A stretch of DNA of 64,000 nucleotides from Reyranella sp. CPCC 100927 (GTDB lineage: Bacteria > Pseudomonadota > Alphaproteobacteria > Reyranellales > Reyranellaceae), in assembly GCF_007859315.1 (NCBI RefSeq), contig NZ_VOHA01000003.1:496001-560000 (forward strand). Direction: 5' to 3'. The translations under genes and the position numbers were made by a program. The stretch's first letter is position 1. Every line of letters begins with the position of its first letter. Of this stretch, positions 1 to 9,894 are shown in pieces. The notes beneath the pieces were generated by a model. The model ran no database searches, had not been told where the DNA came from, and worked only from the letters and a program-made list of their open reading frames with translations.

Positions 1-3000
1 TTCGCGGAGCTGAATCTTCAGGTCGCGGCCCAGCCTACACCGTTGGCGAAGGGCAAGGGACTGCGCCACGCCGGCATCAACTCCTTCGGCTTCGGCGGTG
101 CCAACGCGCACGTCGTGCTGCGCGAGGCCGACCGCAAGGCGGCGGAGAAGGCCAAGGCGAACGGCGCGGCGCCGACGCCGTTGATCCTGTCGGCCTACGG
201 CGCCGATGCGCTCAAGGCGCTGGCCGATCGTTACGCAACGCGCCTGCCCAAGGGCAACCGTGCCGAAGCCCATGCCGTCGCCAATGCGGCAGCGCATACG
301 CGCGACCTGTTGCCCGAGCGCATGGTTGTTGCCGGCGGCGATCCGCGCGCCGCGTTGAGCGCGCACGTCAACGGCGAAGCCGTACCGGCCGTTTGGCGCG
401 GCAAGGCATTGGGCAGCGACCTGGATGTCGGCTTCGTCTTTGCCGGCAACGGTACGCAATGGGCCGGCATGGGGCTGGCCGCCTACCAGAGCAATGCCGC
501 CTTTCGCGATGCGCTGAGGGCCTTCGATGCACGGTTCAAGGACATGGCCGGCTGGTCGGCGGTCGAGGCCCTGCAGTCGTCGGAGCTTGCGGTCGACATC
601 CGCCGCGCCAGCCGCGCGCAGCCGCTGATCCTGGCGCTGCAGGTCGCGACCGTCGAGGCGCTGGCGGCGCACGGATTGAAGCCGTCGGTGGCCATCGGAC
701 ACAGCGTCGGCGAGATCGGTGCCGCCTGGTGCGCCGGCAGCCTCGATCTCGAGGGTGCCATCCGCGTCGTGCTGGCGCGCAGCCAGTTGCAGGAGATCAC
801 GCGGTACCAGGGCGGCATGGCCGCCGTCCTGGTCTCGGCGACCGAGATGCAGGCGCTGCTGGAGCGCCAGACATTCGACGGACTGGAGACCGCCGCCATC
901 AACAGCGCCCGCAGCGTGACGGTGGCTGGTCCGAATGCGGCGCTCGAGGCGTTCATCAAGTACGCCGAGCAGGAGCGCTGGGGCGTCAAGCGGTTGGACC
1001 TCGACTATCCGTTCCACTGTGCCCTGGTCGATCCGATTCGCGATCGCCTGCTGGAGGAACTGGCCACCATCAAGCCGTCGGCCACACGCATTCCGCTGAT
1101 CTCGACAGTGACCGGCGAGGAGATCGACGGTACAACCCTCAACGCCGACTACTGGTGGCGCAATGTACGGCGGCCGGTGGCGTTCGAAGCCGGCCTGCGC
1201 AGTGTCGGCCAGCGCGGCGTGCGCATCCTGGTCGAGGTCAGCGCGCGGCAGGTGTTGGGCGGCTATCTGAACGACTCGTTGCGCCGCCAGAGCATCGACG
1301 GCGCGGTGATCGATACGCTGGGCCGCGACGGCAAGGAACAGGCCGACGAGATCCAGGCCACGGTAGCGCGCACATTGGTGGTCGGTGGCCGTGTCGATCT
1401 TGATTGCTTCGTGGGCCCGCGCGTGCAACCGACGGCCGAACTGCCGAACTACGCCTGGCAGCGCCGCCAGATCGGATTCCCCGACACCGGCGAGGCCTTC
1501 CGCACCTATGCCGCGCTGCCGCATCCACTGCTGGGATCCAGCGTGCGCGCGCAGTCACATGAATGGTACACGGCGATCGATCCTGGGCTCTTCCCATGGC
1601 TCGACGATCACCGCGTCGAAGACGCGGCTGTGTTCCCGGCTGCCGGGTTCATCGAAATGGCGCTGGCCGCCGCGCGCGAGACGTTCGACCAGGAAGCGCT
1701 GGAGGTTCGTGACCTCGAGATCCTGCAGCCGCTGGTGTTCGATTCCGAGCGCTCCTTCGAGGTGATGACCCGCGTGTCACACGACACCGGCGTGCTGGAA
1801 ATCCGCTCGCGGCCGCGGCCGGGCGAGGACGACTGGTCGCTGCACGTGAAGGCCACCATCGCCCAGGCGCCGGTGAGCGACGTGGTTGCCGATCCGCTGT
1901 CGGATCCGGCGTGCGACGTGTTCGACGCCGACCGTCTCTATGCGTTGGCACGACGCCGGGGCCTCATGTACGGGCCGGCTTTCCGCAAGGTCGATTCGAT
2001 CGACGTCGTCGACGATCGCCGGGCGCGTGGGACATTCGTCGCGGCCCGGCCGATTGCCGAAAATCTGCTCGTGGATCCTACGATCCTCGATTCGGCCTTC
2101 CACGTTTCGTTCGCGTTGGCAGAGATGGACGCCGACCTGGCGCCCGACGCACGCTTCCTGCCGGTGCGCGTGGGGTCGCTGCGCGTCTTCCGGCCCGGCG
2201 CACCGATTGCGACCGGTCGCTGCCGCATTACGCTGGCGACAGCCCGCTCGCGGGTCGCTGACTTCATGCTGTTCGATGCCGCCGGCAATGTCGTCGTGCA
2301 GGCATCGCAGGTGCGTTTTCGTACGGCGCCACGCGCCGTGCGTGAGATGCCCGATAGCCTCGCCTATCGGACCGGTTTCGTGCGCCTGCACGAGCGGGCG
2401 CAACCCTCAGCGGCAGCGCATGTCCATGCCGGCGGTCCGGCGGCGGCCCTGGCCGACACCGCGCGCAGCGTGAACGACGTTGAAGCGGCGCGCGACGTGT
2501 CGCTCGTGCTGGAGGTCGGCGCCCGCGCCGCCGCCTATCTGGCACTCAAGGAGGTGATCGGGACCAACGCCGCGGTGGTTCCGGAGCTGGTGGCCAGCGG
2601 CCAGGTCTCGATGGCGTCGTGGCCGCTGATGGCGCGGATGCTGACGGAACTCTCCGACGCCGGACTCGCATCGGAGAGTGACGGCGGCTGGACGCTGAGC
2701 GATGCGCCGGACTTTCCGGCGATATCCGAACTCGTCAACATCCTGATGAGCCGATATCCGGCATGGATCGCCGAAGCGACGTGCCTCGCCCGGTTGCCGG
2801 AAATCCTGCCCCGGCTGCTGCGCGACGGTATTGACGGTGCCGGCGGCTACGGACAGGCGGTCCTTGAGCATCTCGAGAGCGGTTCGCCCGCGATCGTGAG
2901 GCTGGCTCACGTCGTGCAGCGCACGGCGAGTGATCTGCTCGCCCGCTGGCCAGCGGCCAGTCCGCTGCGCGTGCTGGTCGTGGGAGCCACCAACCTGCCG

Positions 3001-6000
3001 CTGGCGGTCAGGCTGGCGCCCGCCGTTGCGGCGCTGCATGGGCGGATCGTGGCCACCGACATGGACGCTGATCGCCTGAAGACGGCGCAGCTCGGCTTGT
3101 CCGATGCGGCGGCGGCGCAGATCCATGTCATGGAGTGGGACGAGGCGCTGGACGCTGCTGGCGGTGGGTACGATCTCATGCTGTGCGCCGGCGCGCTGCA
3201 CCACATCGCCGTGGCGCCCGGCAAGCTCGATTTCCTGGCGCAGGCGATCCGTCGCGGCGGTGCCCTGATCGCGGCCGAACCATCACCCAGCTTCTTTGCC
3301 GACGTCGTTCATGGACAGCGGTCGGCCTGGTGGGTGGGATCGGTCAATCCCGATTTCCCGGTCGGCGCGATCCTGGCCGAGCGTGATTGGCAGCAGGCGC
3401 TCGAATCGGCAGGCCTCAAGGCGGTGACCGTCCAGGCGCTGGGTGGCGAGGCGGCGGCGGGCCTGCTGGTGAGTGGCGTTGCCACGGGCCGCAGCGGCGC
3501 CCTGGACGCGCCGCGCGATGTCGGTGCCCGCTCGATGATCGTGGTCGCCGATGCCACGGCCGACAGCCATGTGCTGGCCGACCTGCTGCAGTCGCGACTG
3601 GCTGGTACCGGCCGTGTCGTGCCGCTGCGTTCCAGCGAAGGCACGCATCTTGCGCGCGGCACGCGCCGCGTGCGTGTGATCGATCTGCGCGAGTCGGAGG
3701 CGGCCGCCGGTGCGATCGCCGACCTTGGCGCCGACAGCGCGATCACCGATATCATTTTCGTCGCCGCGGATCGAACGCCGGCGGCGGAGCCGGTGGTGGC
3801 GCTGTCACGCCGTTCGATCGCGATGATCAACCTGGCGCAGGCAGTGGAGAGTGCCGGCAGCGTGCGCCTGTGGATCGTGTGCACCGGCGCCGTGAGCGGC
3901 ATCGTCGACGGCACAGCGCCCAATCCCACCCAGACCGGATTGTGGGCTGCTGCGCGCGTGCTGCAGAACGAGTTCCCGGGCGTCGAGGTGCGCTGCCTCG
4001 ACGTGGATCCGTCGCTCGCCACGGACATCGCCGCGACACGAGTCTCGGATGCGATCTCCCACATCACGGTCGAACGCGAAGTGCGGCTGAATGCGCAAGG
4101 GCGTATGGCGCTGCGCGTGCTGCGCGGCGGCGTGCTGCCCGAGCAGGATGCCGTTCCGGCCGGGACGGAATCTGCGCTGCGCCTCGTGATTGATCGTTCC
4201 GGGCAGTCCGATGGCTTCGTCTGGCGAACGGTATCGCGTCGTGCGCCGGCGGCGGGCGAGGTCGAGATCGCGGTGTCGGCGACCGGCCTCAATTTCCGCG
4301 ACGTGATGTGGAGCCTCGGCCTGTTGCCGGACGAGGCGCTGGAGAACGGTTTCACCGGACCGACCATCGGCATGGAGTGCGCCGGTGTCGTCACCGCCGT
4401 GGGGTCGGCGGTAACCCATCTCAAGGCCGGTGATCGCGTCGTGGCGTTTGCCGCCGACGCGTTCGCCAGTCACGTCACGGTCGCCACCCACACTGTGGCC
4501 CGAATCCCGGATGGGATTTCGGCGGAGGCGGCGGCGACCCTGCCAGTTGCCTTCCTGACGGCGTACTATGCCATGGTGCATCTGGCGCGCCTGGAAACAG
4601 GAGAGACCGTGCTCGTGCATGGCGGCGCCGGCGGTGTCGGTCTGGCGGCACTGCAGATCGCCAAGCTGCGTGGCGCCAAAGTCATCGCCACGGCCGGATC
4701 GCCCGACCGCCGCACGCTGCTGCGCGAGCTGGGGGCCGATCATGTCCTGGACTCGCGCAGCCTGGCCTTTGTCGACGATGTTCGCCGGATCACTGGCGGC
4801 GTCGGCGTCGATGTGGTCCTCAACTCGCTGGCCGCCGAGGCGATGGAGCGGTCGGTCGACTGCCTCAAGCCGTTCGGCCGCTTCCTCGAGTTGGGCAAGC
4901 GCGACTACTACACCAATCGCCATCTCGGGCTGCGGCCGTTTCGCAACAACCTCTCGTATTTCGGCATCGACGCCGATCAGCTGCTCAGCCACAACCGTGC
5001 TGTCGTCGAACGGCTGTTCGGCGAGCTGATGGCGTTGTTCGCCAGCGGCGAGCTGGTGCCGTTGCCATATCGCATCTTCGAGGCGGATGACGCGGCCAAG
5101 GCGTTCCGCCTGATGCAGCGGTCGGGTCACATTGGCAAGGTCCTCGTCCAGCCGCCGAAAATCGTGCCGCAGCGGGAGGCCATCGCCCGTCCGTTCAGGG
5201 TCGAGCCGAAGGGACGCTACCTGATCGTCGGTGGACTGGGTGGCTTCGGTCTCGCGACCGCGCAGTGGCTCGCCGCCAAAGGCGCCCGACATCTCGCGTT
5301 GATGGGGCGTTCGGCCAAGCCGAGTGCCGATGCAACGGCCGTGATCGCGGATCTCAAGGAGAAGGGCGTTCGCGTCGATCTTGTTGCCGTTGACGTTACC
5401 GATCGGACTGCACTGGAGCGCTATCTGGTCAGCCTTGAGGGTGACAAGACCCCACTCAAGGGCGTCTTCCATACGGCGATGGTCATCGACGATGCGCTGG
5501 GCAAGGACCTCGATCGGTCGCGCATGGACGCCGTGCTGCGGCCTAAGGTCGCCGGGGCACACAACCTGGACCAGCTCACACGCCGTTTCGATCTCGACTG
5601 CTTCGTGTTGTTCTCATCGGCGACGATCCTGATCGGTAATCCTGGCCAGACCAACTATGTCGCCGCCAACGCCTTCCTCGAGGGACTGGCGCAACGGCGT
5701 CGCGCCGAAGGTCTGCCGGCGCTGGCCGTATCATGGGGTGCCATCGGCGATGTCGGCTATCTGGCGCGCAATGCCAACGTCAACCGCGCACTGGCTCAGC
5801 GGCTGGGCGGCAGTGCGCTCGCGGCGATGGAGGCACTGGCCGGCCTCGACCTGCTGCTGGCACGCGATGGTCGCGACGTCGCTGGCGCCGCACTGGGTTA
5901 TGCGCGCATCGACTGGTCTTTAGCGCGCAAGGAACTGGTGCTTGCGCGTACGCCACTCTTCGAGGATCTGCATCTGAAGGATGCCGCCGCCGACGGCACG

Positions 6001-6435
6001 TCCATGGCCGCCGAAGAACTATTGCGCATGCTGCGCGAGCTGCCTGAATCCGAGGTGCAGGACAAACTGGCTGACATCGTCGTCTCCAACATCACGCGCA
6101 CACTGCGGTTGCCGACGGCGGATGTCGACCGCAACCGGGCCTTGTCGGAGTTCGGCATGGACTCGCTGATGATGCTGGAGCTGCGGACCGCGGTCGAGGA
6201 GACGATGGGAATCGAGATTCCCCTCATGTCGCTAACCAGCAGCTTGACCGTAATCGACATCAGCAAGCGGCTGGCTTCGATGTTGCGCAATCAGGAGAAA
6301 GCGCTAATGTCGGGCCAGATGTCGGCATTGACGCAGGGCCACGTCAGCGTCCCTGACATGGCCTCGGATGCCGAGATCGCCGCAGCAGCAGCTGCTGTTG
6401 CGCAGCGTGCCAAGAGCGTGGATGGTGTTTTGTGA
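1..6435 (+). CDS. Highly reducing type I polyketide synthase (KS remnant-AT-DH-pseudoMT-ER-KR-ACP), 5' truncated
   Basis: The frame is open from base 1, so the real start lies upstream; the first in-frame ATG (43) falls inside the KS. The first 40 codons are the KS C-terminus (GINSFGFGGANAHVVL). Domains follow by base position. AT is at about 430-1330, with GHSVGE at 697 and a YPFH motif that suggests malonyl-CoA. DH is at about 1510-2320, with HRVEDAAVFP and the DxxxxDSAFH aspartate motif. A methyltransferase-like segment lies at about 2500-3470. ER is at about 4190-5140 (GGAGGVGLAALQ). KR is at about 5210-5940, with GGLGGFG, an IDD motif and catalytic Ser/Tyr. ACP is at about 6050-6290, with the phosphopantetheine Ser codon at 6163-6165. 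No thioesterase follows, so release probably depends on the overlapping oxoamine synthase. The methyltransferase motif I reads VVGATN instead of a GxGxG loop, so it may be inactive. It should build a saturated long acyl chain on its ACP. Confidence 0.95.
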   Translation, partial: FAELNLQVAAQPTPLAKGKGLRHAGINSFGFGGANAHVVLREADRKAAEKAKANGAAPTPLILSAYGADALKALADRYATRLPKGNRAEAHAVANAAAHTRDLLPERMVVAGGDPRAALSAHVNGEAVPAVWRGKALGSDLDVGFVFAGNGTQWAGMGLAAYQSNAAFRDALRAFDARFKDMAGWSAVEALQSSELAVDIRRASRAQPLILALQVATVEALAAHGLKPSVAIGHSVGEIGAAWCAGSLDLEGAIRVVLARSQLQEITRYQGGMAAVLVSATEMQALLERQTFDGLETAAINSARSVTVAGPNAALEAFIKYAEQERWGVKRLDLDYPFHCALVDPIRDRLLEELATIKPSATRIPLISTVTGEEIDGTTLNADYWWRNVRRPVAFEAGLRSVGQRGVRILVEVSARQVLGGYLNDSLRRQSIDGAVIDTLGRDGKEQADEIQATVARTLVVGGRVDLDCFVGPRVQPTAELPNYAWQRRQIGFPDTGEAFRTYAALPHPLLGSSVRAQSHEWYTAIDPGLFPWLDDHRVEDAAVFPAAGFIEMALAAARETFDQEALEVRDLEILQPLVFDSERSFEVMTRVSHDTGVLEIRSRPRPGEDDWSLHVKATIAQAPVSDVVADPLSDPACDVFDADRLYALARRRGLMYGPAFRKVDSIDVVDDRRARGTFVAARPIAENLLVDPTILDSAFHVSFALAEMDADLAPDARFLPVRVGSLRVFRPGAPIATGRCRITLATARSRVADFMLFDAAGNVVVQASQVRFRTAPRAVREMPDSLAYRTGFVRLHERAQPSAAAHVHAGGPAAALADTARSVNDVEAARDVSLVLEVGARAAAYLALKEVIGTNAAVVPELVASGQVSMASWPLMARMLTELSDAGLASESDGGWTLSDAPDFPAISELVNILMSRYPAWIAEATCLARLPEILPRLLRDGIDGAGGYGQAVLEHLESGSPAIVRLAHVVQRTASDLLARWPAASPLRVLVVGATNLPLAVRLAPAVAALHGRIVATDMDADRLKTAQLGLSDAAAAQIHVMEWDEALDAAGGGYDLMLCAGALHHIAVAPGKLDFLAQAIRRGGALIAAEPSPSFFADVVHGQRSAWWVGSVNPDFPVGAILAERDWQQALESAGLKAVTVQALGGEAAAGLLVSGVATGRSGALDAPRDVGARSMIVVADATADSHVLADLLQSRLAGTGRVVPLRSSEGTHLARGTRRVRVIDLRESEAAAGAIADLGADSAITDIIFVAADRTPAAEPVVALSRRSIAMINLAQAVESAGSVRLWIVCTGAVSGIVDGTAPNPTQTGLWAAARVLQNEFPGVEVRCLDVDPSLATDIAATRVSDAISHITVEREVRLNAQGRMALRVLRGGVLPEQDAVPAGTESALRLVIDRSGQSDGFVWRTVSRRAPAAGEVEIAVSATGLNFRDVMWSLGLLPDEALENGFTGPTIGMECAGVVTAVGSAVTHLKAGDRVVAFAADAFASHVTVATHTVARIPDGISAEAAATLPVAFLTAYYAMVHLARLETGETVLVHGGAGGVGLAALQIAKLRGAKVIATAGSPDRRTLLRELGADHVLDSRSLAFVDDVRRITGGVGVDVVLNSLAAEAMERSVDCLKPFGRFLELGKRDYYTNRHLGLRPFRNNLSYFGIDADQLLSHNRAVVERLFGELMALFASGELVPLPYRIFEADDAAKAFRLMQRSGHIGKVLVQPPKIVPQREAIARPFRVEPKGRYLIVGGLGGFGLATAQWLAAKGARHLALMGRSAKPSADATAVIADLKEKGVRVDLVAVDVTDRTALERYLVSLEGDKTPLKGVFHTAMVIDDALGKDLDRSRMDAVLRPKVAGAHNLDQLTRRFDLDCFVLFSSATILIGNPGQTNYVAANAFLEGLAQRRRAEGLPALAVSWGAIGDVGYLARNANVNRALAQRLGGSALAAMEALAGLDLLLARDGRDVAGAALGYARIDWSLARKELVLARTPLFEDLHLKDAAADGTSMAAEELLRMLRELPESEVQDKLADIVVSNITRTLRLPTADVDRNRALSEFGMDSLMMLELRTAVEETMGIEIPLMSLTSSLTVIDISKRLASMLRNQEKALMSGQMSALTQGHVSVPDMASDAEIAAAAAAVAQRAKSVDGVL

Positions 6436-7817
6436 ACGACGGCGCCGCACCGACCTCACTATCGAAACGGGCTGTCGCAGATAAGCTGCTCGACAGACTG
6501 CGGACGACATCAGCCGCACCGGCGGCAGAGAAAGCCGCGCCGCGGCGTACGTCGCCGCTGGCGGCGGGGCGGCGCGCTGCGGATTTCGCCGCATTGCCGG
6601 AATACCAGGCGTTGCGCGTGCAGCGCGCGGCTGCCGATATGCTGAAGATCGAGGTGCCGCTCTTTCGCATGCATGAAGGGCGGGCGGCCGACACAACGGT
6701 CGTCGACGGTCGTCACGCAGTCAACTTCTCGACTTACGACTACCTGGCACTCAATGGCGATCGCCGGGTTGTTGCGGCGGCCAAGGAGGCCATTGACCGC
6801 TATGGCACGTCGGTGGGCGCCAGTCGCCCGACAGCCGGCGAACGTCCGATCTACCGCGAACTGGAAGCGGCGCTGGCCAAGCTGCATGGCACCGAGGATG
6901 CGCTGTGCTTCGTTAGCGGGCATGCCACCAACGTCACGGTGATCGGGTGCCTGCTGAACAAGAAAGATCTCATCATCGCCGACGCCTTGTCGCATAACAG
7001 CATCCTGGAGGGCGCCAAGCTCTCAGGGGCGACGGTTGTCGTGTTCCCGCACAACGATCTGGATGCCCTCGAGATTCTGTTGCGTGAGCACAGGCCGCGG
7101 CATCGTCGGGCGATGATCGTGGTCGAAGGTCTCTACAGCATGGACGGCGATATCCCCGACATGCGCCGCCTGTTGCCGATCAAGCGCCGCCATGATGCAT
7201 GGTTGATGGTTGACGAGGCGCACTCGGACGGCGTCCTGGGCGAGCATGGCAGAGGCATCGCCGAGGAACAGGACATCGATCCGACGGAAGTCGAGATCTG
7301 GATGGGCACGCTCAGCAAGGCGTTTGCGTCGACGGGCGGTTACATCGCGGGCAGCCGGCCGCTGATCGAGTATCTCAAGCTGCAGGCCCCGGGCTTCCTG
7401 TATAGCGTCGGCATGCCGCCTGCCATGGCGGCGGCGGCACTGGCGGCTTTGCAGATCCTCGAACAGGAGCCGGGACGGGTGGCCGCGCTGCGCGCCAACG
7501 GCGCGCTGTTCCTGCAGCGGGCGCGCGCCGCCGGCCTTGATGTTGGAATGAGCATCGGCGCGTCGGTGGTCTCGGTCATGACCGGCGACACACTGACCAC
7601 CGTGCTGCTGGCCAACCGGCTGCTGCAACTAGGGCTCTATGTGGTGCCGATCATTTTCCCGGCCGTCGGCGAGAAGCAGGGACGCTTGCGGTTTTTCATC
7701 ACGGCGCGCCACACCGCACAGCAGATCGAAACGGCGGTTGACCTGACAGCGCGTGAACTGTCGCGCCTGCGCAAGGAAGCGCCGCTGGCCATGGGGTTGG
7801 CCCAGGTCGGCAGTTAG
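6432..7817 (+). CDS. Alpha-oxoamine synthase (serine palmitoyltransferase/KBL/BioF family), PKS-releasing
   Basis: PLP-dependent class II aminotransferase-fold enzyme of 461 aa. Family members condense an acyl thioester with an amino acid and lose CO2 to give an alpha-amino ketone. The catalytic lysine is K296 in GTLSKAF; upstream are the PLP-site residues DEAHSDGVLG and the HNSILEGA segment. The GTG start at 6432 overlaps the PKS stop (GTGA), implying coupled translation and a shared product. An N-terminal extension of about 75 residues before the fold contains a short charged helix-like stretch (AVADKLLDRL) that could dock to the tail after the PKS ACP. In known systems (fungal Fum8, bacterial prodigiosin-type enzymes) such proteins take chains from an ACP. 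The amino acid used cannot be told from sequence. Confidence 0.92.
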   Translation: MNDGAAPTSLSKRAVADKLLDRLRTTSAAPAAEKAAPRRTSPLAAGRRAADFAALPEYQALRVQRAAADMLKIEVPLFRMHEGRAADTTVVDGRHAVNFSTYDYLALNGDRRVVAAAKEAIDRYGTSVGASRPTAGERPIYRELEAALAKLHGTEDALCFVSGHATNVTVIGCLLNKKDLIIADALSHNSILEGAKLSGATVVVFPHNDLDALEILLREHRPRHRRAMIVVEGLYSMDGDIPDMRRLLPIKRRHDAWLMVDEAHSDGVLGEHGRGIAEEQDIDPTEVEIWMGTLSKAFASTGGYIAGSRPLIEYLKLQAPGFLYSVGMPPAMAAAALAALQILEQEPGRVAALRANGALFLQRARAAGLDVGMSIGASVVSVMTGDTLTTVLLANRLLQLGLYVVPIIFPAVGEKQGRLRFFITARHTAQQIETAVDLTARELSRLRKEAPLAMGLAQVGS

Positions 7818-8620
7818 GACGAACTGTCCGAGTCCTGACGCTGGGCGCTTTCGCTGGGCGCCACGTCGGCACGAAAGCCACTCAGGATCCAATCCTGCAG
7901 GGTCACGGGCAGCAGCGCCAGCAGGCGGATGCCGAACACCAGTTGCCACGGGAAAGCAATCAGGCGACTGCGTCTATCCAGACGGCGACGAATGTAATCG
8001 GCTGCCTTGTCGGCGGGCCAGGAGAAGGGCTTGGCGCTGCGCTGCTGGTCCGCCATCGGCGTTTCGACATAGCCCGGGCACACCACGCTGATGGCGATCC
8101 CGCGCGATCGCAGGCGAATCCGCAGGGCTGTCCCATAGGAGACCAGCGCGGCCTTGCTGGCGCTGTAGGAGGGCAGGTCTGGTTGCGGCGCCAGGCCAGC
8201 CAGTGAGCTGATCAATGCCAGATGGCCGCGACGACGCGCCTGCATGCGATCGATCAGGGCCGCAACGGCGATCATCGTGCCCTTGAGGTTCACATCGACG
8301 ACCCGCAGTGCCGCGGCCACTGGCTCCGTGCGGCTTTGCGGCTCGATGCCGGACAGGATGCCGGCATTGGCGATCAGGAGGTCGACGGGATGGCGGCTGT
8401 CGAAGGCCTGCAGCCACGCCGTTGTCGCGTCGGCATCACGTCCGTCGATCGCTGCGGTTTCCACCGTTGCACCGCGCTCGCGGCACGCTTGCGCAATGGC
8501 GTCGAGCCGGGCGACATCGCGGCCCAGAAGACCCAGTGTCGTATCCTTGCCGGCGTAGTTCAGGGCCAGCGCGCGGCCGATACCGCTGGATGCACCGGTG
8601 ATCACGACGGTGCGGCTCAT
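7814..8620 (-). CDS. Short-chain dehydrogenase/reductase, candidate 3-keto-sphingoid reductase
   Basis: Classical SDR of 268 aa. The cofactor loop TGASSGIG is at residues 8-15, NAG at 85-87, and the catalytic set is N111, S139, Y152 and K156 (YSASK). A hydrophobic stretch near the C-terminus (about residues 220-245) could attach it to the membrane, as in ketosphinganine reductases. The ATG at 8618-8620 shares bases with the stop of the upstream KpsS-like gene (TGATG), so the two are coupled. The 3' end meets the oxoamine synthase gene tail to tail with overlapping stop codons. Context suggests it reduces the alpha-amino ketone to an amino alcohol; the exact substrate is inference. Confidence 0.85.
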   Translation of the reverse strand: MSRTVVITGASSGIGRALALNYAGKDTTLGLLGRDVARLDAIAQACRERGATVETAAIDGRDADATTAWLQAFDSRHPVDLLIANAGILSGIEPQSRTEPVAAALRVVDVNLKGTMIAVAALIDRMQARRRGHLALISSLAGLAPQPDLPSYSASKAALVSYGTALRIRLRSRGIAISVVCPGYVETPMADQQRSAKPFSWPADKAADYIRRRLDRRSRLIAFPWQLVFGIRLLALLPVTLQDWILSGFRADVAPSESAQRQDSDSSS

Positions 8621-9894
8621 CAGCGCGCCGCGGAATCGGTGTTGCGGGGCGGCAACCAGGGCAGGCCTTCCTCCAGCCGCTGCACGGTCGCCGGGACGGC
8701 CAAGGCAAGCGCTTCTTTGGTGTAGTAGCCACCGCGTATGTGGAGCGCGCCGGCCAGCAGGCGCACGAAGTCGCGGACCAGATCCATATCGGGCGGTGTC
8801 GATTTCGACCAGAAGGTATCCAGGGGGCCCTGGAAGGTCATGCCCGGCACATCGAAGATCGCGTTGCCCATGACCTTGAGGGGGCAACCCTGTTGCAATG
8901 CGAACAGACCCACGGTGCTGTTCACCAGGACGCATCCCTCGGCGCCGTGCAACATCTGCCCGATGTCACCACCGTCCACGTAGAATACCCGATCGCCAAC
9001 GCCATGACGTTCGGCCATCGTCGTGATGACCTCGCGCCATGCGGTGAGTCCGCTGTCCAGGGGATGGACCTTGACCACCAGGCGCGCGGCAGCCGGTGCG
9101 TGGGCTGCGAAGGAGGTGATGATTTCGTCCGCCGCCGACGGCATGTCCGGATAGGGCGAGTGATCGCGGATCTGAAAATCGGTCGACAGTTGCAGTGGGA
9201 AGACGAATGTGGGGGCTGGCGTCGCGCTGAGCGTCGCCAGGGCTTGCGCCGTACGCCGCTTCTCGAACGACGACAGAAACCATCGTCGGATCCAGCCGGC
9301 ATATTCGGCAAACGGATGATAGATGGCGTGACGCTTGTAGTGGGGATGGTGCAGCCGGAAGAAGACCTCGCCGATGGTGTAGACGATGTCCGTTACGGCC
9401 AGTCGCCAGAAGGGCGTCGTACAGCGGATCGTGGGATCCGGCGGATCGAAGCGTTGCGCCAGGGTGCGGATCGTGTCGGGCTCGCGCGGCATGCGCGAAT
9501 AGGTGCTCATGCCATCGCGCTCGAGCACCAGCCAGTCGGGGCGCAGGTAGCCGAGTTCCGAGCAGATGATTTCGGCGCCGCGCCGGCGGGCTTCCTCGAT
9601 GGCGATGCGATGGTAGGGGCGGCGATCGCCCAGCAGGAAGAGATGCGTGATGGGATTGGCATCGAGAAAACGGGCAATAAAGGCCCGCCAATCCTCGAGC
9701 GACCCGCGGTAGTTCGTCGCCGGCAGGCGCCAGAAAAACCGGTCCCCGAAATGGAGGTTGATGCGCGATGCGCGATGCCCGCGGGCGATCAGCTGCCGCG
9801 CAACCTGCTCCATGTAGAACGATGTTGGCCCCTGCAGGAAGAGTACGTGCAACGGTGTCTTGCGCTCTTGCTGACCGGCGCTTTGCTGAACCAT
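8620..9894 (-). CDS. Capsule polysaccharide biosynthesis/export protein, KpsS/LipB-like (Kdo transferase family)
   Basis: Protein of 424 aa of the Capsule_synth family. It begins with an HVLFLQGPTSFYMEQVA-type strand-loop, then LLGDRRPYHRIAIEEARRRG and SELGYLRPDWLVLERDGM, the conserved N-terminal pattern of KpsS/KpsC-type proteins. The C-terminal half has the VNSTVGLFALQQGCPLKVMG segment typical of the nucleotide-sugar side of these folds. No signal peptide or membrane helix is evident, so it should act on the cytoplasmic face. KpsS family members add Kdo to a phospholipid acceptor. Here it probably glycosylates the lipid made by this cluster, or links a capsule to it; that assignment is contextual. 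It is transcribed with the SDR and divergently from the sulfatase-fold gene. Confidence 0.8.
   Translation of the reverse strand: MVQQSAGQQERKTPLHVLFLQGPTSFYMEQVARQLIARGHRASRINLHFGDRFFWRLPATNYRGSLEDWRAFIARFLDANPITHLFLLGDRRPYHRIAIEEARRRGAEIICSELGYLRPDWLVLERDGMSTYSRMPREPDTIRTLAQRFDPPDPTIRCTTPFWRLAVTDIVYTIGEVFFRLHHPHYKRHAIYHPFAEYAGWIRRWFLSSFEKRRTAQALATLSATPAPTFVFPLQLSTDFQIRDHSPYPDMPSAADEIITSFAAHAPAAARLVVKVHPLDSGLTAWREVITTMAERHGVGDRVFYVDGGDIGQMLHGAEGCVLVNSTVGLFALQQGCPLKVMGNAIFDVPGMTFQGPLDTFWSKSTPPDMDLVRDFVRLLAGALHIRGGYYTKEALALAVPATVQRLEEGLPWLPPRNTDSAAR

Noticed and set aside
3309-5562. Minus-strand frames of 371 and 585 codons inside the PKS
   Set aside because: Antisense shadows of the ER/KR region.
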